A stretch of 64,000 nucleotides of DNA from Arsenophonus sp031446105. GTDB taxonomy: Bacteria; Pseudomonadota; Gammaproteobacteria; Enterobacterales; Enterobacteriaceae. The DNA is taken from NCBI GenBank assembly GCA_031446105.1, contig CP132907.1:496001-560000 (forward strand), read 5' to 3'. Position numbers and translations under genes: made by a program. Shown here one piece after another: positions 28,413-39,062 of the stretch. The notes under the pieces are model-generated. The model made no database searches, was not told where the DNA came from, and was given only the letters and a program-made list of their open reading frames with translations. How positions within the stretch are numbered: the first letter of the stretch is position 1; each line of letters opens with the position of its first letter.

Positions 28413-28485
28413 GACTTGTATTCCTTATAAAGTTCTGAATAATAAAAAAAGAACTAAATTAAAATAGTTAATATAAAAAAATCTG

Positions 28486-30597
28486 TTATTTAGCCTTACG
28501 TTCCCCAATAATTGCTTGAGCAACATTTACTGGTGCTTCATTATACTTTAAAAATTCCATCGAATAAGAAGCACGACCTTGAGTTTGTGAACGTAAATCT
28601 GTAGCATAACCAAACATTTCTGATAATGGTACTTGAGCACGAACTGTTTTAATATTTCCTGTATCTTCCATACCTTCAATAATTCCACGACGACGATTTA
28701 AATCACCAATAACATCACCCATATACTCTTCAGGAGTCTCAACTTCAACTTTCATTATAGGTTCTAGTAATACTGGATTAGCTTTTATAAAACCTTCTCT
28801 AAAAGCTATCGAACCTGCAATTTTAAACGCCATTTCTGAAGAATCAACTTCATGATATGAACCATCATATAATGCTACTTTTACACCAACAACAGGGTAA
28901 CCAGCTAAAACACCATTTTTCATTTGTTCTTGAACCCCCTTATCTACTGATGGTATGTATTCTTTTGGAATAACACCACCAACAATTTCATTATGAAATT
29001 CATAACTAATTTCATAAACTCCTTCTAAAGGTTCAATACGAATCCATACATGCCCAAATTGACCACGACCACCAGACTGACGTATAAACTTACCTTCCTG
29101 TTCGATAGATTTACGAATAGTCTCACGATATGCTACTTGCGGTTTTCCAACATTTGCTTGAACTTTGAACTCACGACGCATACGATCAATTAAAACCTCA
29201 AGATGTAATTCACCCATACCAGCAATAATTGTTTGACCTGATTCTTCATCAGTTGATACACGAAAAGATGGGTCTTCTTGTGCTAAACGACTTAAAGCCA
29301 TTCCCATTTTTTCTTGATCAGTTTTAGTTTTAGGTTCAATAGCAACCGAAATAACTGGTTGTGGAAAATCCATACGTTCTAAAACAATCGGCTTATCCAA
29401 TGAACATAAAGTATCACCTGTAGTAACCTCTTTTAGTCCAATAGCAGCAGCGATATCACCAGCTCTCACTTCTCTTATTTCTTCGCGTTTATTGGCATGC
29501 ATTTGCACAATCCGACCAAAACGTTCTTTTTTATTTTTTACTGAATTAAAAACAGTATCACCTGATTTAACTACACCAGAATATACACGAAAGAAAGTTA
29601 AATTTCCTACAAATGCATCAGTTGCAATTTTAAAAGCTAATGATGAAAAGGGTTCATTATCACTTGGATTACGTTCTGAAGAACAATGTTTTTTATCTAT
29701 CAAATTACCTTTAATTGCTGGGATATCAGTTGGTGCTGGTAAATATTCAATAACAGCATCCAACATAGCTTGTACACCTTTATTTTTAAAAGCAGAACCA
29801 CAAGTTATCAAAATAATTTCATTATTTATAACTCTTTGTCGTAATCCTTTTTTGATTTCTTCCTCAGATAATACTTGAAAACTAAAATATTTTTCCATCA
29901 ATTCATCTGATGCTTCTACTGCAGCTTCAATTAATTTCTTACGCCACTGTTCGGCTAAAAATTGCATATTTTCTGGTATATTGTCATATACAAAAGTAAC
30001 ACCTTGATCACTATCATTCCAATGAATGGCTTTCATTTTAATTAAATCAATAACACCACTAAATGATTCCTCTTCACCAATAGGTAACTGTAATGGAATA
30101 GCTATTATCCCAAGACGAGTTTCAATTTGTTTAACAACTCGCAAAAAATTAGCGCCCATACGATCCATTTTATTAATAAATGCTATACGAGGCACTCTAT
30201 ATTTATTAGCTTGACGCCAAACTGTTTCAGACTGTGGTTGAACACCACCAACCGCACAATATACCATGACTACACCATCTAAAACACGCATAGAACGCTC
30301 AACTTCAATGGTAAAATCAACATGTCCTGGTGTATCAATAATGTTTATACGATGTTTATCAAATTGATTTCCCATACCAGACCAAAAAGCAGTAGTTGCA
30401 GCTGAAGTAATAGTAATACCACGCTCTTGCTCCTGCTCCATCCAGTCCATAATTGCTGCACCATCATGAACTTCTCCTATTTTATGACTGACTCCAGTAT
30501 AAAAAAGGATTCGTTCAGTTGTTGTGGTCTTACCAGCATCAATATGAGCACTTATACCAATATTACGATAACGTGTAATGGGAGTTTTACGAGCCAT
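28486..30597 (-). CDS. fusA: Elongation factor G
   Basis: 703 residues (E. coli 704). The GTPase drives translocation and, with RRF, ribosome recycling. G1 AHIDAGKTTT, switch I RGITITSAATTAFW, DTPGHVDF and NKMDRMGA are in the G domain, followed by domains II to V ending in the YATDLRSQTQGRASYSMEF signature. GAGAGGGAAAAAT precedes ATG. It lies between rpsG and tuf, as in the str operon, with 73 bases to tuf. Confidence 0.99.
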   Translation of the reverse strand: MARKTPITRYRNIGISAHIDAGKTTTTERILFYTGVSHKIGEVHDGAAIMDWMEQEQERGITITSAATTAFWSGMGNQFDKHRINIIDTPGHVDFTIEVERSMRVLDGVVMVYCAVGGVQPQSETVWRQANKYRVPRIAFINKMDRMGANFLRVVKQIETRLGIIAIPLQLPIGEEESFSGVIDLIKMKAIHWNDSDQGVTFVYDNIPENMQFLAEQWRKKLIEAAVEASDELMEKYFSFQVLSEEEIKKGLRQRVINNEIILITCGSAFKNKGVQAMLDAVIEYLPAPTDIPAIKGNLIDKKHCSSERNPSDNEPFSSLAFKIATDAFVGNLTFFRVYSGVVKSGDTVFNSVKNKKERFGRIVQMHANKREEIREVRAGDIAAAIGLKEVTTGDTLCSLDKPIVLERMDFPQPVISVAIEPKTKTDQEKMGMALSRLAQEDPSFRVSTDEESGQTIIAGMGELHLEVLIDRMRREFKVQANVGKPQVAYRETIRKSIEQEGKFIRQSGGRGQFGHVWIRIEPLEGVYEISYEFHNEIVGGVIPKEYIPSVDKGVQEQMKNGVLAGYPVVGVKVALYDGSYHEVDSSEMAFKIAGSIAFREGFIKANPVLLEPIMKVEVETPEEYMGDVIGDLNRRRGIIEGMEDTGNIKTVRAQVPLSEMFGYATDLRSQTQGRASYSMEFLKYNEAPVNVAQAIIGERKAK

Positions 30598-30676
30598 ATT
30601 TTTCCCTCTCGTGATTATTCAATGCGTATAAAATGCACATGCTATTCTCTAATTTCTCTAATAAATAAAATAACAA

Positions 30677-31147
30677 TTACCAACGATAGTGAGCAAATGC
30701 TTTATTAGCTTCTGCCATACGATGAACATCTTCACGTTTTTTAACAGCATTGCCCTTATTTTCAATTGCATCACTTAATTCATTAATTAAACGTAAAGAC
30801 ATAGATTTATCAGAACGTTTACGAGCAGCTGCAACAATCCAACGCATAGCCAATGCGTTACGACGCACAGGGCGTACTTCTACTGGAACCTGATATGTTG
30901 AACCACCAACACGACGTGATTTTACTTCTACCATTGGTCTAACATTTTCAAGTGCTATTTCAAAAGTTTCCATATGTTTTTTTTTGGTACGATATGATAA
31001 AGTTTCAAGAACTTTATATACAATTGTTTCTGCAATAGATTTTTTACCATCAATCATCAAAATATTAATAAATTTAGATAATAATTCTGACCCAAATTTT
31101 GGATCTGGCATAATTTTACGTTGACCGATTACCCGACGACGTGGCAT
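30677..31147 (-). CDS. rpsG: 30S ribosomal protein S7
   Basis: 156 residues, the standard length (K-12 has a longer variant). It nucleates assembly of the 30S head on 16S rRNA. MPRRRVIGQRKIMPDPKFGSE at the start, with GGSTYQVPVEVRP and ALRW-type ending (AMRWIVAAARKR). CGGAGTAT precedes the ATG. The 106-base spacer from rpsL is close in length to the E. coli spacer where S7 represses its own translation. Confidence 0.99.
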   Translation of the reverse strand: MPRRRVIGQRKIMPDPKFGSELLSKFINILMIDGKKSIAETIVYKVLETLSYRTKKKHMETFEIALENVRPMVEVKSRRVGGSTYQVPVEVRPVRRNALAMRWIVAAARKRSDKSMSLRLINELSDAIENKGNAVKKREDVHRMAEANKAFAHYRW

Positions 31148-31253
31148 AAATATACTCCGTTTTAAAATATAGGGATTACAATAATCTTTATAGTTTTCTT
31201 AATATAAAATTACATATTTAATAAATTTATATTTTTATTGAATAGAATTCTAA

Positions 31254-31628
31254 TTAAGTTTTTTGTTTTTTAGTACCATATTTAGAACGACCTTGTTTGC
31301 GATCTTTAACACCAGAACAATCTAATGTACCTCTAATTGTATGATAACGAACACCTGGTAAATCTTTAACTCGACCACCACGAATTAATATTACTGAATG
31401 CTCTTGCAAATTATGACCTTCACCACCAATATAAGAAGATACCTCATAACCATTAGTTAAACGCACACGACATACTTTACGTAGTGCTGAATTGGGTTTT
31501 TTAGGAGTAGTAGTATATACACGAGTACACACACCACGTTTTTGAGGACAAGATTCTAATGCTGGAACGTTACTTTTTATAATTTTTGAACTACGTGGTT
31601 TACGAACTAGCTGATTAATTGTTACCAT
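31254..31628 (-). CDS. rpsL: 30S ribosomal protein S12
   Basis: 124 residues, as in E. coli. It is part of the decoding centre and takes part in proofreading. QLVRKPR at the start, TTPKKPNSALRK with the wild-type Lys of the first streptomycin-resistance site, and GGRVKDLPGVRYH with the second Lys and Pro. TAGGAG precedes ATG. It is the first gene behind the conserved str promoter at 31717-31745 and heads rpsL-rpsG-fusA-tuf. Confidence 0.99.
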   Translation of the reverse strand: MVTINQLVRKPRSSKIIKSNVPALESCPQKRGVCTRVYTTTPKKPNSALRKVCRVRLTNGYEVSSYIGGEGHNLQEHSVILIRGGRVKDLPGVRYHTIRGTLDCSGVKDRKQGRSKYGTKKQKT

Positions 31629-31716
31629 TAAAAACTCCTAGTTTTTATTTAATTCTTTATTAGGAAGCATAAATACTTTTCTTACTTATCAAAATAAGAA
31701 AATCTAAACATACAAA

Positions 31717-31745
31717 ATTTTATTGTTGACAAAAACAGGTGTCAA
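31717..31745 (-). promoter_or_regulatory. str operon (rpsL) promoter
   Basis: On the minus strand a perfect -35 TTGACA (31740-31745), a 17-base spacer and -10 TAAAAT (31717-31722) lie about 90 bases upstream of rpsL. Both hexamers and the CC after the -35 match the E. coli rpsL promoter as I remember it. It lies between tusB and rpsL, so rpsL can be expressed apart from tusDCB. Confidence 0.85.
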
Positions 31746-31766
31746 GATATACAAAATGATAATTAA

Positions 31767-32072
31767 TCACCAAGAAAAATATTGTGTATGTTTTATAGTT
31801 AATTTTACAAAATCAATAAAAGATATTTGACATACATAGGATGATATATATGGGGTTAATCCTCTTGCTTCAACATCATCTTGTAATGCAAAAACATGAA
31901 TTCCTTTATTTTTAAATTGCATTAAATAATAATTATCATTATTAGTTGAAAATGTTTTATGTCCCATCAAAACACCATCTTGCATTAATAATACTTCATC
32001 TTCTTTCATTACTAAGCTAATTAATGAATTTATATCAGTATAATAAGGAGAAGTGGAAATGCCATATAACAT
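31767..32072 (-). CDS. tusB: Sulfurtransferase complex subunit TusB
   Basis: 101 residues (E. coli 95). It is the smallest subunit of the TusBCD hexamer, which passes persulfide sulfur from TusA to TusE for 2-thiolation of U34 in tRNA-Glu, -Gln and -Lys by MnmA. The match is clear in EVLLMQDGV, FALQDDVEARGLTPYI and IDFVKLTIKH. It is the last of tusD-tusC-tusB just upstream of rpsL, the E. coli order. Confidence 0.93.
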   Translation of the reverse strand: MLYGISTSPYYTDINSLISLVMKEDEVLLMQDGVLMGHKTFSTNNDNYYLMQFKNKGIHVFALQDDVEARGLTPYISSYVCQISFIDFVKLTIKHTQYFSW

Positions 32073-32108
32073 ATATTAATCTTCTATTGCTATTTTTAAA
32101 AGCATTAA

Positions 32109-32468
32109 TTAAAAAGTTAAAACAACATCATAACCTTTTAAGTTATGTTTAATCTGATCAACTGAAAGAATAGTTACCGGAAGAATAAAACAACTATTAG
32201 TAGAAAATCCTCTTTTTTCAAGATCTTCCTGACAAATGTAACGATTATTAATATTATAAAATGATAATAATTTATATGTTACAATATAATCACGCGATAA
32301 AATCTTTTTAGGATTCTGTTTTGCTAATAATTGACAAACACCATCAGAAATAAAAAAAATACCTATTTTTTCAGTCAACATAGAAGTTGCTAGTAACAAA
32401 TCTAATCCTTCACGTCCACTAGAAACCCCATGAGGTACGCTCATAAAAATAAACGCTATTTTTTTCAT
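32109..32468 (-). CDS. tusC: Sulfurtransferase complex subunit TusC
   Basis: 119 residues from the ATG at 32466-32468, the E. coli length. The frame is open 13 codons further upstream, but those residues would overlap tusD and do not match the family. It is a DsrF-like subunit with no catalytic Cys of its own. KKIAFIFMSVPHGVSSGREGLDLLLATSMLT aligns with E. coli, as do IFFISDGVCQLL, RDYIVTYKLL and the last residues GYDVVLTF. It starts 16 bases after tusD. Confidence 0.94.
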   Translation of the reverse strand: MKKIAFIFMSVPHGVSSGREGLDLLLATSMLTEKIGIFFISDGVCQLLAKQNPKKILSRDYIVTYKLLSFYNINNRYICQEDLEKRGFSTNSCFILPVTILSVDQIKHNLKGYDVVLTF

Positions 32469-32484
32469 TATTATTGTATTTTTT

Positions 32485-32892
32485 TTAAAATTGAACTGTA
32501 CGATCACAAATAAGCATTGCTTCTACCAATTTTGTTAAACCACTTAACAAAAAACTTTTATCTAAGTTAGAATACAAATTAATATTTTTTATTTTTATTT
32601 CATTTACAACACCTCGTCTTGATGCGGCCGCAAAACAAATATGTAATGTACATCCCGTTTTTTCCATTAATTTTTTCCATCCATTTAATAAATTAAATTC
32701 ATCACTAACTTGTAAATTTAATTTATTGCCATTATAAACTCCATCTTGATAAAAAAATACTGTTTTAAGTTTATTACCACTAATAAATAAAGCGTTTGCA
32801 AATTGCAAAGCATTAGTAGATTTCTGTGTGCCATATGGGGCACCAGTAACTAATAAACAATAAGTTAGTTTTTTTTTTAAAACAACGTTCAT
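32485..32892 (-). CDS. tusD: Sulfurtransferase complex subunit TusD
   Basis: 135 residues (E. coli 128). It is the DsrE-like catalytic subunit of TusBCD. The sulfur-carrying cysteine is kept at residue 86 (LHICFAAASRRGVV), as are VTGAPYGTQ, VFFYQDGVYN and the C-terminal CDRTVQF. The 7 extra residues are N-terminal (MNVVLKKK), with the lysines coded by an A10 run; GATGAG precedes the ATG. It is the first gene of tusDCB; yheO and fkpA, upstream in E. coli, are missing. Confidence 0.94.
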   Translation of the reverse strand: MNVVLKKKLTYCLLVTGAPYGTQKSTNALQFANALFISGNKLKTVFFYQDGVYNGNKLNLQVSDEFNLLNGWKKLMEKTGCTLHICFAAASRRGVVNEIKIKNINLYSNLDKSFLLSGLTKLVEAMLICDRTVQF

Positions 32893-34050
32893 TTTAAACT
32901 CATCATAAAATATTAATTTAGATAAAAATTAAATAATAAAATATATAATATTTTTTTTAAAAAATACCAATACTATATATAGTAGATATTATTTTATAAT
33001 AAAAAACAATAAAATAAAAACATCGGATAAAAAATACCAGAAATATTAAAAATTATATTTATAAAATATTAATATTTAATAATTTATATAAAAAATGTAA
33101 ATTAATATTTTTTTGATAAATATATTTTTAAAAAAATAAAAATTTTTATACGAAAAATAAAAATTTTTTAAATAAATTTATTTTCTAAAAATATTTAATT
33201 TAAAATATAAATAAATTAATCATAAATTATACTTTTTTCTTAAAAATTTAATTAGATAAAAAAATAAATAATACTATGTAATATCCTAAAATTAACATTT
33301 TTACAATTACCTATTTTTTTATTAAAAATAGTTTCAAATTTATTAGTTAACATTTTATATCATCACTAAATAATACTTTATACTTGTAATATCATATAAA
33401 TTTTATACATGTAAATTTCATCAATAAAAAACAAAAATTTATACTAAATTTTATATTCCTAAAATTTATTATTTATTAAAAATATATAATATATAAAAAA
33501 GAATAAAAAAATAAAATAAAGAAATTTAATCCGAAAAACTTATTTTAAAAAACTATAAAACCAAAAAAAATAACAAAAAAATATATTTTTATTAATAAAA
33601 TGCTGTAATAAAAATTATTAAATAAATAATATATAAAAAAGAAACAAGTAATAGAGAATTAATAAAAAATCTGAGCATATTAATATTGATTATAAGATAT
33701 ATCATATATTTTAAATTTATATTACTAGAAATTTTATTAATTATATTTTAAAAAAAATATAAATTGATTTAAATAATTTTAATTATTAAACCATTAAATA
33801 TAAATTTAAAAATATTTCTTTAAATAAATACTTTTAAAAAATATATAAAATCTTTCTTATTAAAATAGTTTGTTACCGATTTTACATGATATAAAAGTAT
33901 AATAAAAATAAATAAAACAAAATTTTAATCAAAAAAAATAAATTTTAAAAATATCTAACAAATGTTTTAAAAAAAACAACTGATAGAATAATACTAAATT
34001 ACTTTTTCATATTACTTTCTTTTGAACTTATTATCTAAAATATTCATTTA
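32893..34050. other. AT-rich spacer ligA/tusD
   Basis: 1158 bases with no frame, RNA gene or repeat that I can support. The tusDCB promoter must lie at the left end but cannot be singled out. It joins two blocks that are far apart in E. coli (str region and ligA region), so it contains a rearrangement junction. Confidence 0.6.
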
Positions 34051-36078
34051 TTATTTTTCTTTAAATAATTTTATACATTCACTTTCATTTAAAATTTTTA
34101 TTCCTAAATTATCTGCTTGCTTAAATTTTGAACCATAATCTTTTCCAAAAATTAAAAAATCAGTTTTTTTTGAAACATTTTCCATAACTTTAGCACCAAA
34201 AAAAATTAATTTATTTTTTAATTGTTCGCGTCTTAAAAGAACAAATTTTCCTGTTAAAACTACTTTTTTTCCTAAAAAATTAATATTTTCTTTTTTTATA
34301 ATTTTAGTTTTTTTAAGTTTTTTTAATGAAAAATTAATGCCAATTTTATAAACTAAATCATCAACAATATTGCGATTTTTTTTTTCGTGAAAAAAATTTA
34401 TAATATTTCTAGCTACTATTTCTCCAACATCCTGCACTTTTTTTAATGATTCCATGTCTGCTTTCATTATTAAATCTAAAGAATTATAATAATCGGCTAA
34501 ACGATCAGCTGTAACCAACCCAACTTCCTGAATGCCTAAAGCATAAATAAAACGTGCCAATGTAGTTCTTTTGGATTTATGCAGAGAATTAATTAAATTT
34601 CTTTGAGATTTTAAACCTATACGCGTTAATTTTGATAATATTTCAAAATTTAAATAATAAAGATCAACAACTGTATTGATATAATCTTTATCAACCAGTT
34701 GATTAATAATTTTTTCTCCAATACCTCTAATATTCATTGCACTACATGAAACAAAATGCCTTAATGTTCTTTTACGTTGTGCAGAACAGATCAAACCAGA
34801 AGTGCAACGAATTCTAACTTGACCTTTAATACGCTTAAGATTTGAACCACACACTGGACAAAAAACAGGAAAAATTATTTTTTTAGTATTAATAGGTCGA
34901 CAAGAAGTAATTACATTAATAATTTTAGGGATTACATCACCTGCTCTACGAATAACAACAGTATCTCCAATTCGTATATTTAAACGTTTTATTTCATCAG
35001 AATTATGAAGCGTTGCATTAGTAATTATAACACCAGAAATTTCAACAGGTTCTAATCTAGCAATGGGTGTAATAATACCCGTACGTCCAACTTCAAACTG
35101 TACATCATTTAACACAGTCATTTCTTCTTGAGAAGGAAATTTAAATGCTATAGCCCAACGGGGGGCTCGAGATATAAATCCAATTTTTTTTTGTAATGTA
35201 AATGAATCTACTTTAATTACTATACCATCAATATCAAAACCCAAATCTAAACGAATATTTAACATTTGATTATAATATTCTAAAACTTCTTGACTATTTT
35301 TGCAAAATTTTATTTTATCACTAATTGGTAATCCCCATCTTTTAAGTTGAATTAAAGATTCATATTGACTTTTAAGTGATAAATTTCCAAGAAATGTACT
35401 AAAACTATAACAAAAAAAATGCAATAATCTTTTAGCAGTAACACTTGCATCAAGATGACGTAATGAACCAGCAGCGGCATTTCTGGGATTAGAAAATCTT
35501 TTTTTATGACATTCTTCTTCTTGATTTAATTTTTGAAAACTTTTATGCGTCATAAAAACTTCACCACGAACTTCAATGAATTTAGGAATATTATCACCTT
35601 TTAAATGCATGGGAATAGATGCTATTTTTCGAATATTATCGGTAATATTTTCACCTATTTTACCATCACCACGTGTTGCTGCTTGTATTAATTTACCATT
35701 TTTATATATTAAGCTAACAGCTACACCATCTAATTTAGGTTCACAACAAAAACTTAATTCAATATTATTTTTTAAATATGACTGTACCCTGTTATGAAAA
35801 ACTAAATAATTTTTTTTATCAAAAACATTATCTAATGATAACATAGGTATTTTATGATGTACTTTTTTAAAAGATCTCAAAGGCAAAGCACCTACACATT
35901 GTGTAGGAGAATCACTCGAAATAAATTCTGGATACAAAAACTCTAATTGCTTTAATTCTTCCATCATCTTATCATATTTTTTATCAGATATTATTGGTTG
36001 AGCCAATACATGATAGTTATATGCATGATGCCGTAACTGTTCCTTTAAAATTTTAATTTTTTTTATATTATTTATCAT
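34051..36078 (-). CDS. ligA: NAD-dependent DNA ligase LigA
   Basis: 675 residues (E. coli 671). It seals nicks in replication and repair using NAD. The adenylated lysine is K115 in EPKLDG, the same number as in E. coli. HHAYNYHVLAQPIISDKKYD is domain Ia. The OB-fold follows, then the zinc finger with four cysteines (CPVC, CTS, CSAQ), helix-hairpin-helix repeats (RGIGEKII, LGIQEVG, VQDVGEIVA) and a C-terminal BRCT domain (FLGKKVVLTGKF). An A10 run lies in the coding sequence at 34376-34385. There is no visible Shine-Dalgarno. zipA, upstream in E. coli, is absent. Confidence 0.98.
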   Translation of the reverse strand: MINNIKKIKILKEQLRHHAYNYHVLAQPIISDKKYDKMMEELKQLEFLYPEFISSDSPTQCVGALPLRSFKKVHHKIPMLSLDNVFDKKNYLVFHNRVQSYLKNNIELSFCCEPKLDGVAVSLIYKNGKLIQAATRGDGKIGENITDNIRKIASIPMHLKGDNIPKFIEVRGEVFMTHKSFQKLNQEEECHKKRFSNPRNAAAGSLRHLDASVTAKRLLHFFCYSFSTFLGNLSLKSQYESLIQLKRWGLPISDKIKFCKNSQEVLEYYNQMLNIRLDLGFDIDGIVIKVDSFTLQKKIGFISRAPRWAIAFKFPSQEEMTVLNDVQFEVGRTGIITPIARLEPVEISGVIITNATLHNSDEIKRLNIRIGDTVVIRRAGDVIPKIINVITSCRPINTKKIIFPVFCPVCGSNLKRIKGQVRIRCTSGLICSAQRKRTLRHFVSCSAMNIRGIGEKIINQLVDKDYINTVVDLYYLNFEILSKLTRIGLKSQRNLINSLHKSKRTTLARFIYALGIQEVGLVTADRLADYYNSLDLIMKADMESLKKVQDVGEIVARNIINFFHEKKNRNIVDDLVYKIGINFSLKKLKKTKIIKKENINFLGKKVVLTGKFVLLRREQLKNKLIFFGAKVMENVSKKTDFLIFGKDYGSKFKQADNLGIKILNESECIKLFKEK

Positions 36079-38782
36079 AAAAAATATTTTGAAGTAGAAA
36101 AAATAAAAAATTTTATATCATCAAACTTATATTTGATCATTATAAAAAAACTTTAATCAACATTTTAAATACTTAAAAATTAATGTATTTAACATAAAAA
36201 TATTGTTATTTTTTTTAATCATTAAATAATATTGATCTTAGCGTAATAAAAATAATCTTACTGATATAAGACTTTATTACACTAAATATATAACTTCTAT
36301 ATTATCACATATAAAAATAATATAATAAATAGATCATATATATACAAAACAGTTTTGAAATAAAATATTATTTTTATATTAAATAAATTTACTTTATATT
36401 TCTCTTTAAAATAATAAAATTATTAAAAAACACTGTTTTATAAAAAATTAACATAACTCTATAAAACATTTTATTTACATACTTATACTAAAATAATAAA
36501 AAACATTAATAAAAAAGATTATCATTAAATACTTTTAACTTACACAATAATTCAAATATAAAAACCTGCTTTATTATATTATCTAAAGTAATTTTTTTAT
36601 TATACTATCTAAATAATCAATTTTTTAAAATCTACGTTTTGCAATTTCTAAAAATAAATTCTTTTTTATTATTTTTAAAAACTCTATACTTTTTTATTTT
36701 TTATTAAAAAATGCATAATGTTTATTATTATAATTTTATTTTTTATCTATAAAATCTTTATATAAAAATATTTTTATTAATTTTTGTTTTTTCATTAAAT
36801 GATCAATATATTTTACTTAATAATTTTTTATTATACTTTTACTGAAATATTCACTATAAATTCTTATAAATATATATTTTAACAAAAATATAAATTGATT
36901 TAATCATTATTAAAATCTTTAAATTTTTTTAAAAAATATATCTTAACATTACTTATAAAAAATAAATACTCTTGATATTTTATACATTTATATAATATTA
37001 AAATTACTATTAAACAGTAAAACTACCAACTAATAATTATTACTAATATCATTAAAATAAAAATATTCTTTTTCTTTATGTTTTTTTATATTTTAATTAT
37101 CACCATAAAAAACAATCTTTTAATATACTTATAAAGATATAACTACTAAGAAAGAAACAATATAAAAAATATTCATATAAAAATTTATTCAGATAAAAAC
37201 CACAATTAAAAAAATCAAAAATTGTGTTTTTATTTTTTTAAAAATTCATATTAAATAAAATTTAAAAATGTTAAACTACGATAAATAAATATATCTTTAA
37301 CATTTAAAATACTTAAATATTTAAAATACAAAAATTTTAAAAAATTAAAAAGAACATATACTGAGATTAAAAAATAAATTTATAATATTTTATATAATAA
37401 AAAAATATTAATATATATTTTATTATTTGCTTTTTTTAAAAAAAAGCTATTTTTTAACCATATATAACATTATTTAATATTTTAATTCAAAATACTTGAA
37501 AAAATATTTTTTAATTTTGACTAGAAATTTTAAAAAAATTTAATATAAAATTTTATAAAAAAAGAATATTTACTATATTTTAATATTATTCATATAAATT
37601 ACAATAATTATAATTATATTAATATTAAATATTTAAAATTTAATTTTTAAGAAAAATTGTTTTATATTTTTAGTAAATATATCTAAAAATATCTGTATAA
37701 TATTTAAATTTAATTTTATTTAAAACTTTGTTTTTTAATAAAATAATTATAGTCACTATATTTTTTCTTTTTCCAAGAGATTTTATATAAAAACATCAAA
37801 AAAATAAAAAACTATTTTTATATTTTTTTGAAAAAACCTAAAAATAACATTTATATTTATTTAATTATACTAACTAAGTATTTTTTAGTTACTTTTTCAT
37901 AAAAAATTATTGCTTTATAAAAAGCATCATTGTAATAAAAATATACTAATAGGTATATAAAAATATTTATCAATATTTTTTTAAAATATATTTTTTTTAA
38001 AATTATATAAAATTAATTATAAAGTAATCTTTTTAAAAAATATTAAAAATATTATTTTTTATCACATGTAAACAACAATTTCTTTAGATCTAAAAAATAT
38101 TATTTATAAAAATAAATTTTCAAAAAAAATGAAATATAAAAATTATATTAATTATACGATGATATTTAAAATCTTAAAAAGATAATTTAAAAAAATATTT
38201 ATTTTTATAACTTTTTATTATAAATATTTAATAAATAATGACATAATAATTATAGAAATATATGAAAAACAAAACATTTTTTTATAAAACATAAAGATAT
38301 TAAATATAAAATTTATATACAAATTAAAAAATAATATAATTCTAGCATTAAAATTGCAGTTTAAATAAAAACTGATATTTTAAAATAAAGAAAAAATATT
38401 TTTATATTGTTATATTTTACAGAAAAATATTCTTTTAAAAAAATAAAAAAAATAATATTTTTTTAAAAAAATATTTATAAAATATTTAATATATTTTTAT
38501 ATTTTAAATGTCATTTAAATTTATGCTAAAATCATTTTTTAAAATCATACTGAATCTTTAAAATATTTATTATTTAATAATAAGAATTAAAAAATATTTG
38601 AAATAAAGCAAAGAAATTATAATATTTGTATATAATTTTAATATTCATAACATATATATTTCATAATAAAAAAAACTGTTCTCGTATTTTCTTAAAAAAG
38701 CAGTACACAAAATTCAGATTTTTTTAATTAAAATATGTTATATTACCAAAAAAAATATTAAATTTTTTGAGGGGAAAATAAT
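36079..38782. other. Long AT-rich spacer; position of lost zipA, cysZ and cysK
   Basis: 2.7 kb between ligA and ptsH, where E. coli carries zipA, cysZ and cysK. No frame of useful length remains and nothing resembles cysteine synthase. The ptsH promoter should lie near the right end; TATATT near 38740 is a possible -10, but no convincing -35 is spaced from it. Confidence 0.65.
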
Positions 38783-39037
38783 ATGTTCCAACAAAAAGTC
38801 ATCATAACCGCATCTCATGGTTTACATACTCGTCCTGCATCTCAATTTGTTAAAGAAGCCAAAAATTTCTCTTCTGAAATTACATTAAAACTTGGTGATA
38901 AATCTGCAAGTGCTAAAAGCTTGTTTAAATTACAAACACTGGAATTAATTAAAGGAGCTGTTGTAACTATATCAGCAGAAGGTGAAGATGAAAAACAAGC
39001 AGTAGAACATCTAGTAAAGTTTATGGCTACATTATAA
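38783..39037 (+). CDS. ptsH: Phosphocarrier protein HPr
   Basis: 84 residues (E. coli 85). It carries phosphate from enzyme I to sugar-specific EIIA domains. The active His15 sits in GLHTRPAS, and Ser46 with SAKSLFKLQTL is conserved. A strong GAGGGGAAAA ribosome site precedes the ATG. It heads ptsH-ptsI-crr in the E. coli order. A 26-bp palindrome lies in the 147-base gap to ptsI. Confidence 0.98.
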   Translation: MFQQKVIITASHGLHTRPASQFVKEAKNFSSEITLKLGDKSASAKSLFKLQTLELIKGAVVTISAEGEDEKQAVEHLVKFMATL

Positions 39038-39062
39038 TCAAAAAGTTATAAAATAAAATCAA

